A model generated the notes under the pieces. That model searched no databases, was not told the DNA's origin, and saw only the letters and a program-made list of their open reading frames with translations. Below, in pieces: positions 58,746 to 64,000 of a stretch of 64,000 nucleotides of DNA (positions are counted from its first letter, which is position 1; each line of letters begins with the position of its first letter). The translations under genes and the position numbers were made by a program. The DNA comes from Candidatus Endomicrobiellum agilis (GTDB lineage Bacteria; Elusimicrobiota; Endomicrobiia; Endomicrobiales; Endomicrobiaceae): the NCBI GenBank assembly GCA_020328155.1, contig JAIXMX010000001.1, positions 1 through 64,000 of the forward strand, written 5' to 3'.

Positions 58746-59041
58746 TTAATAAGCCACAGGGATTACATCTAATGTATAGCCTAGCGGTTGCAATATCTTA
58801 AAAAGAGCGTCAATCTGCGGAGCAGTTTTCATATTTCCTAATTTTGCTATAGCTGATTGTTTTACTCCTGTACTATCTGCGAGCTTTTTTTGAGTTAATC
58901 CCTTTTTTCTCTTGTTTCAATAAGTTTGCCTATAAAAGCAACCTCAAAATTTATACGTCTTTTTGCGTCGGATGTAAAAAGTTTTGGATCGCTCCATATA
59001 TAGTTAAGAGTTGTACATTTTATATTATTTATCTTTTTCAT
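58746..59041 (-). pseudogene. higA: HigA/Xre-like antitoxin, frameshifted at six A
   Basis: ATG 59041 starts MKKINNIKCTTLNYIWSDPK and runs to GKLIETREKRD then TAA. One extra A in the run at 58903-58908 (six A on the minus strand) would continue KKGLTQKKLADSTGVKQSAI, a clear Xre-type helix-turn-helix, to PLGYTLDVIPVAY and TAA at 58746. Intact, it would be about 98 residues, binding its toxin and operator. It overlaps the toxin gene, toxin first, as in higBA. Confidence 0.75.
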
Positions 59042-59427
59042 ATTTTTAGTTCTCTCTTTTTAAAAAATCTGTCAGATTGTGTCTCGCTTTTTCTATGTCT
59101 CTTAGCGGTGTTTTTTTTCATTTTCTTAATAAAATGGTGTAGTAAAACGTATATATTTTTTTGCCAATAGAAGAAAAATATTCTATTTTTCAGCGGTCTC
59201 AGCTCCCATAATTTTCCATCAATATGTTTTACTATCGGTGCTTTTGCTCTTGTTCCATATTTTTCCAAGACTTTTACATAAACTATTATTTTTTCAGCAT
59301 TAATTTTGTCGATTTTACTTGTTTCTCCTCTTTTAAATAAATCATAAATATAATCCTTGAGAAATTCTCTTCCATTTTTATCTTTATAAAAGATAATTTC
59401 ATGCATGCTAAATTTATCCCTGTACAT
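59038..59427 (-). CDS. higB: HigB/RelE-superfamily toxin, C-terminus shifted at eight A
   Basis: The product (129 codons as read) is of the phage-derived Gp49/HigB type, a ribosome-dependent mRNA interferase family. It has FYKDKNGREFLKDYI, LEKYGTRAKAPIVKHIDGKL and WELRPLKNRIFFFYWQ, then LLHHFIKKMKK. After ATG and eight A (59111-59118) the family continuation KTPLREIEKA-like (here TPLRDIEKARHNLTDFLKRE, TAA at 59046) lies in another frame; one fewer A would restore it. As read, it ends in an unrelated basic tail. A direct repeat lies on each side of the pair. Confidence 0.75.
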   Translation of the reverse strand: MYRDKFSMHEIIFYKDKNGREFLKDYIYDLFKRGETSKIDKINAEKIIVYVKVLEKYGTRAKAPIVKHIDGKLWELRPLKNRIFFFYWQKNIYVLLHHFIKKMKKNTAKRHRKSETQSDRFFKKRELKI

Positions 59428-59666
59428 ATGGTATATCGTAGCAATACCTTTTAGTATAGAATTGATTACGAAAATAAACGAATAGCAAAGAGAAGTAAGG
59501 ACAGTGTTTATGAGTAAAAATTATTGAGATTAGTAGCAATAATAAGCGTGACGAAGGTATTTAATTGCAACGGTAAGAAAGTTTATAGTGAAAAATAGGA
59601 GAATACAGTTTGGAGGAATTCGAGAAAACTGCTGAGGTATTCGGATTTATACTGTTTATTTATGTC

Positions 59667-59726
59667 TTTATAATATTCTATAATTTTGTATTAAAGTGAT
59701 CATTTTTGATTATTTTTTGTTTTAAA
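59667..59726. repeat. direct repeat copy 2 (right of the toxin-antitoxin pair)
   Basis: Same blocks and the same 41-nt spacing as 58308-58367. Similarity continues weakly downstream in both copies (gaaaatttatt, aagcaat). It is also the presumed upstream region of the helicase reading frame. Confidence 0.75.
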
Positions 59727-59794
59727 GCATGTGTGTTAAAGTATGTGCATAAATATAATTGATTGAAAAATTTATTCTTATAATCTGATAATAG

Positions 59795-62700
59795 GTAAGC
59801 AATGATAGCTATTATATTTCATCAATTTTTACAAATCCAGAACAAGAAGATTACTTTATAATAAAATACCCTGATAATCTGCCTCCGCTGAAATATCCAA
59901 GTGAATTATCGGGGTTCATTATAGATTATCCTGATAATCCACATTTAATAAAAGAGGAAAACCCTAATAATGATACTATTATTACTCAAAGCAATAATGA
60001 CAGAGAAAAAATTTGGCAAGAATTTTTGCCTAAATTGCAAGCATGGAAAAAAGAGAAGCAAGATAGATTATTAATTGAGAGACTTTTTAATGATTTATAT
60101 AACCTCTCTATGCATAGAGATGAAAACTATGAGTTTATATTAGGACATGGGATAATGGCATGGAAAATATCTAAACAAATATCATTAAATCACCCTTTAG
60201 TAAGCATGGAGTTAAATGTTGGTTACGATTCTGAATCGAAAACAATTAGGATAAGTGCTGTTGATGGGAAAAGCTTTGTATTGGAAGATTTGGTTATTCA
60301 AAATTATGTCACAAATATATTGGAAATAAAAAACTTATTTTATAGTTTTGATTACGACATAGCTGAGAAAAGTTCATATATAAATTTTTTTGGACGTATT
60401 GTCAATATGTTTAGAGACCCAACAAATGGAAATATTGCTAATGCGAAATTAGTTGAGGATAAGCAAATAGACCCGTGTGAAATTGATCATGACTTAAAAT
60501 TAATTGATACATGGGGAATTTTTTATAGAAAAAGAAGACAAAGTGCAGAAATAAAAGATTCAGAAAACTACATCGAAAAGTTTAAAAGCGGCAATAAAAG
60601 CGATGATGGGAACAATGTAGGTGTTTTGAAAACTTTTTTACAGAAAGCATCAAATACTCGCAAAACCGCCGGAAAGCCACTAATTAGCGTAACACAGTTA
60701 CTGCAAAAACATGGCTTAGTACGCGATACCTATCCAGACAACAAATTTCTGCGGACTGCGGCAAATAGAGGCACAAAAATCCACGCTAATATTGCGAAAT
60801 GGGTGAACGGGATTGATGAGAAAGAGCCGGATGTTGATAGCTACTGTGCGGCGATTAAAAATGCGTTAAAAGATAAAATGGCCGACACTCATAAGTTCGC
60901 CGAATGGAGATTATGTGACGATATGATAGTTGGCACGGCTGATTTAATTTACGTCGATAAACAAGATGGCAAATGCATAATGGCAGATATCAAAACTGTG
61001 AAAAAGTCTGAGAAAAAGTCTGATTATCGGAGCGCAGCGTGGCAACTTAGCCTCTATAAGTATCTGTTTAATTTAAATGCGATTCCGTTAGGTCTAAAGC
61101 CTATTGATAAGCTTGAGGTGATAAGATTATATCCCGATGTCGATGGCATGCATTGCGAGCTAACAGATGTTTCAAGTTACGTGTCTGAGATAGATGTTAT
61201 GGAATTGCTGCGCGCTGAAAGAGAAGGCAGACAATGGACTGGAAATAAAATAACTGTAGCGAACGATGAACGTAAGCTAATTAATCTAGCAACGCGTACT
61301 GTGGATAATTTTTATCCTAGATCATATACTGAAATAGAGGTATTGCAAAATGATAAAATTTTGTTTCCTCTTCCTTTTAATGATGAACAGGTTAATATTC
61401 TAACAAAGTTAGAAGTTTCTGATAGCGTAATTGTTCAAGGACCGCCTGGCACAGGGAAAAGCCATACAATAGCTAATTTGATTTCACACTTTTTAGCTAT
61501 GGGCGATAGAGTTTTGGTGACTAGTCAAAAAGATCAAGCTTTAGACGTGTTACTTACAAAAATTCCTGAAGAGCTTAGAAATTTTTGTATACCGATTTTA
61601 TCGTCAGTTCCAGATGCCAAAAAAAAGATGAATAGTGTATTCTGTGGAATTACAGAAGCAATTAATTATCCTTCGCATGATTTAGCAAAAGACATTGAAG
61701 TCCTCAATTGTGAAATAAATGATGCAAAGAATAAGTTAATTGAAATGCAAGATAATATAAAAAAAGCTTCTAAAGGACAGCTAACTAAAATTAAACTTAA
61801 TGATGACAGCTATTTGCCAATGGTTGTTGCGCAAAAGCTTAAGGATGAGACAGATAAACATTCATGGCTTAAGGATAAGGTCGCGTATAACGTCGAGTAT
61901 GTCAGGGACAATATGGGCAATGATGTAAGTGTAGTAACACCTATACTTCCATTGGATAAATCTGAATTGAAGCGTTTGTCAGATTTGTCAGAACAGTTAA
62001 GAGGTTATTTAGATGATTTAAAAATAAAGAGACCTCAAATAAAATCTTTGATTACTCCTAAAGAATTTGAAGAATTATCAAGTAATTTATTGAAAATAAG
62101 AGATTTAGGTTCTCGATTGAATTCATTTAGTCCTGATTTAGTTATAAAAAGTTCAAAAATTGAAGATTTGGCTTCTTTTGCTACTTTATTAAGGAATAGA
62201 TTGGACAATGATAAGAACATAATATTAGAATGGCAAGAAAAGTTGTTGAAGATTATAAGTGATAAGAGAGAGCAAAAACAACTGCAAAGTATATTCTCAA
62301 AACTTTTAGAACAGAAAAGTAAGTTAGAAGAATTGAGAGGCAAATATGATTCCTTTAAGGATGTTATAATTAAAACTTCATTTGCGACTACAGAATTGAA
62401 AATTTTTTTATTTAAACAATTGGAAAAAGTTAGAGATAATAAGAATATTTATAGTTTTTTTAACAAAATATTTATGTCAAAACGAGAGAAAATGACTCTG
62501 AATAATATTTCAGTAGACGGCATAAAAGAGTTAGAAACAGAAAGCGACTGGCGTCAAACTATAGATTACATTGAAATGTTAGAACAATTGAATAATTTAT
62601 GTGTAACATGGAATAAGATAGCTAACAAATATTCTTTGCCGATTATAAATATTATAAATACGCCAAATACTGATAGAAATAAGTTTAAAGAATTTGAAGA

Positions 62701-64000
62701 TAGCTGTAAGGAAATATTACTGTCAATTTCATATATGGAAGCTGTATTACGAAATAAAAAGATACATGAGAAAATTAAAACTTTTTCAGGAAATATTTTA
62801 GAGAGAGCAGATTATGCATTAACTACTTGTCACATTGAGAGCATATTACAAGCGGTAGATTGTAAACTTGAACTTATGAGTAGTAAATCCCGGAATACTA
62901 AGGCTAAGGAAGAAGAGCTAAAAAACACAATATCTCAATATTTAAATGGTTATAAAGAGAATTTACAGATATTTAATTCCCTTTCCGCAGTTTATAATGG
63001 TCAGGAAAAAGCGATTTTAGATTATACTTCAGCGTACAATAAATTAAAAGATTTAGAGTCGTTAGAAGATAGGTATAAGGAATTTTGCGCTTTGTTGAAT
63101 AAATTGCAAGATAAAGCTCCTATATGGGCAGGGTTCTTTATACAAAACTTGTCATCCGGCGTAGTTTATCCTGAATATTGGGCTAAGACGTTTCAATATA
63201 AAGCGTGGGTGTCATACATTTCTGAAATTAATAAGTTAGCAAGAAGCTTAACGCGTCGGGAAAAAGAATTTGTTTCTCTGAATAAAAAATTGAGGAAACT
63301 AAAAGAGCAGTTGATACTGAAAACTGCATTTATGAATATTCAAAAAAGCACTACACGAGCAAATGTGATAGCACTTGAAGAATGGAAGATGGCTTTAAAA
63401 AGGTTACCAAAAGGAAAGTCTAAGTATGCATTTGAAAAGAGAAGACTGCTGCAAGCGGCCACACAAAAAGCCAAAAACGCTATACCTGTTTGGATTATGC
63501 AATTGCATAAAGTATCAGAAACAATTCCTTCTGAAGTGGGCATTTTTGACGTCGTAATTATTGATGAAGCAAGTCAAAGCGATATTAGAGCTTTTTTGGC
63601 TCTGGTAAGAGGTAAAAAAGTAATAGTTGTAGGAGATCCAGAACAAGTAAGTCCGCTTAATATTGGAATTGATGTAATGCAAATTCAAAATAAAATAAAA
63701 GAACATCTTGCTGATATTCCAGCTAGCAATTATTATGATTTAAAAACAAGTATATATGACATTGCAAAGTTGATTCTTGGTGGCAATAGCGAGTTGATGT
63801 TGAAAGAACATTTTAGGTGCTTGCCAGAGATTATTAAGTTTAGTAATGATTTATGTTATGACGGAAAGATTATCCCTTTGAGATATGAGAATCCCAATAA
63901 AAAACTAACACCGGTTTTAGAGACTGTGTATGTACAAAAAGGCATAAGGAGAGATGATGTTAATATAAATGAAATGGAGGCAGAGATTATATGTTCAAAA
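59795..64000 (+). CDS. RecB-like nuclease fused to superfamily 1 helicase (partial, runs off window)
   Basis: A single frame is open from TAG 59792 to the window end (about 1,400 codons); it is absent from the ORF track because it has no stop here. The first in-frame ATG is 60110. An ATG at 59802 (behind AGGTAAGC) is out of frame, so the true start is lost or frameshifted. Domains: a charged N-terminus with YPDN repeats; a RecB-type nuclease (about 60740-61070: RGTKIHANIAKW, IVGTADLIY, IMADIKTVKK, QLSLYKYL); then the helicase with Walker A GPPGTGKSHT (61439), a helical insert of about 700 residues, motif II VVIIDEASQSD, motif III VVGDPEQVSP and LKEHFRCLPEI. It resembles Dna2/NAM7-type helicases of defence islands. 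Confidence 0.8.

Noticed and set aside
58746-64000. Idea that the right-end island is an integrated prophage
   Set aside because: No integrase, capsid, terminase, tail or attachment site is visible; the genes are all defence or toxin-antitoxin types.

Overview
The window is an AT-rich bacterial chromosome segment, with housekeeping genes separated by unusually decayed intergenic DNA. The gene set is Gram-negative: lipoproteins, an OprB-like porin, a SurA-like remnant, a KefB/YbaL antiporter, ferredoxin-linked 2-oxoacid metabolism and a complete tryptophan operon. Many pseudogenes are present, several broken at poly(A) runs. Together this suggests a host-restricted, genome-eroding symbiont of the Elusimicrobia/Endomicrobia type (termite-gut flagellate endosymbionts). 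That assignment is inferred from gene content; no search was run.

Layout. 0.2-11 kb holds information-processing genes: rpmG, tRNA-Trp, secE, nusG, rplK, rplA, rimP, nusA, infB, rbfA, nrnA, a decayed truB, and ribF. The rplJL-rpoBC block that usually follows rplKA is absent. 11.7-17 kb carries a HIT protein, rpsU, a NIF3-like protein, dnaG and rpoD. On the minus strand at 17-19.3 kb is a 2-oxoacid:ferredoxin oxidoreductase (delta, alpha, beta) with no gamma subunit at the locus. 19.6-22.5 kb has a uracil-DNA-glycosylase-like protein, a small lipoprotein and a porin. 23.7-31.1 kb is trpEGDCFBA, preceded by a promoter and a T-box leader whose specifier reads UGG (Trp). 31.2-38 kb is a gene graveyard: an S18-like remnant, a cluster of one intact and three broken lipoprotein genes, argF, a frameshifted lipoprotein, SurA-like remains and tRNA-Thr. 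38-49.7 kb has smpB, an AddA/AddB-type helicase-nuclease pair, a phasin-like protein, a CPA2 antiporter and a radical SAM/DUF2344 fusion.

50.3-64 kb is a defence island. On the minus strand is a type III restriction-modification locus (mod, an RloC-like anticodon nuclease, and a res gene whose nuclease domain is frameshifted). Next comes a HigB/HigA-like toxin-antitoxin pair in which both genes are shifted at A-runs, lying between two copies of a direct repeat. At the right edge is a plus-strand reading frame of about 1,400 codons encoding a RecB-like nuclease joined to a superfamily 1 helicase. It is missing from the supplied ORF track because it has no stop inside the window, and it also lacks a clear start codon.

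How the parts fit: the left half makes ribosomes, transcription factors and primase/sigma. The T-box links tryptophan synthesis to uncharged tRNA-Trp. AddAB and the island on the right handle foreign or broken DNA. Decay is concentrated in envelope genes and in duplicated or selfish genes.
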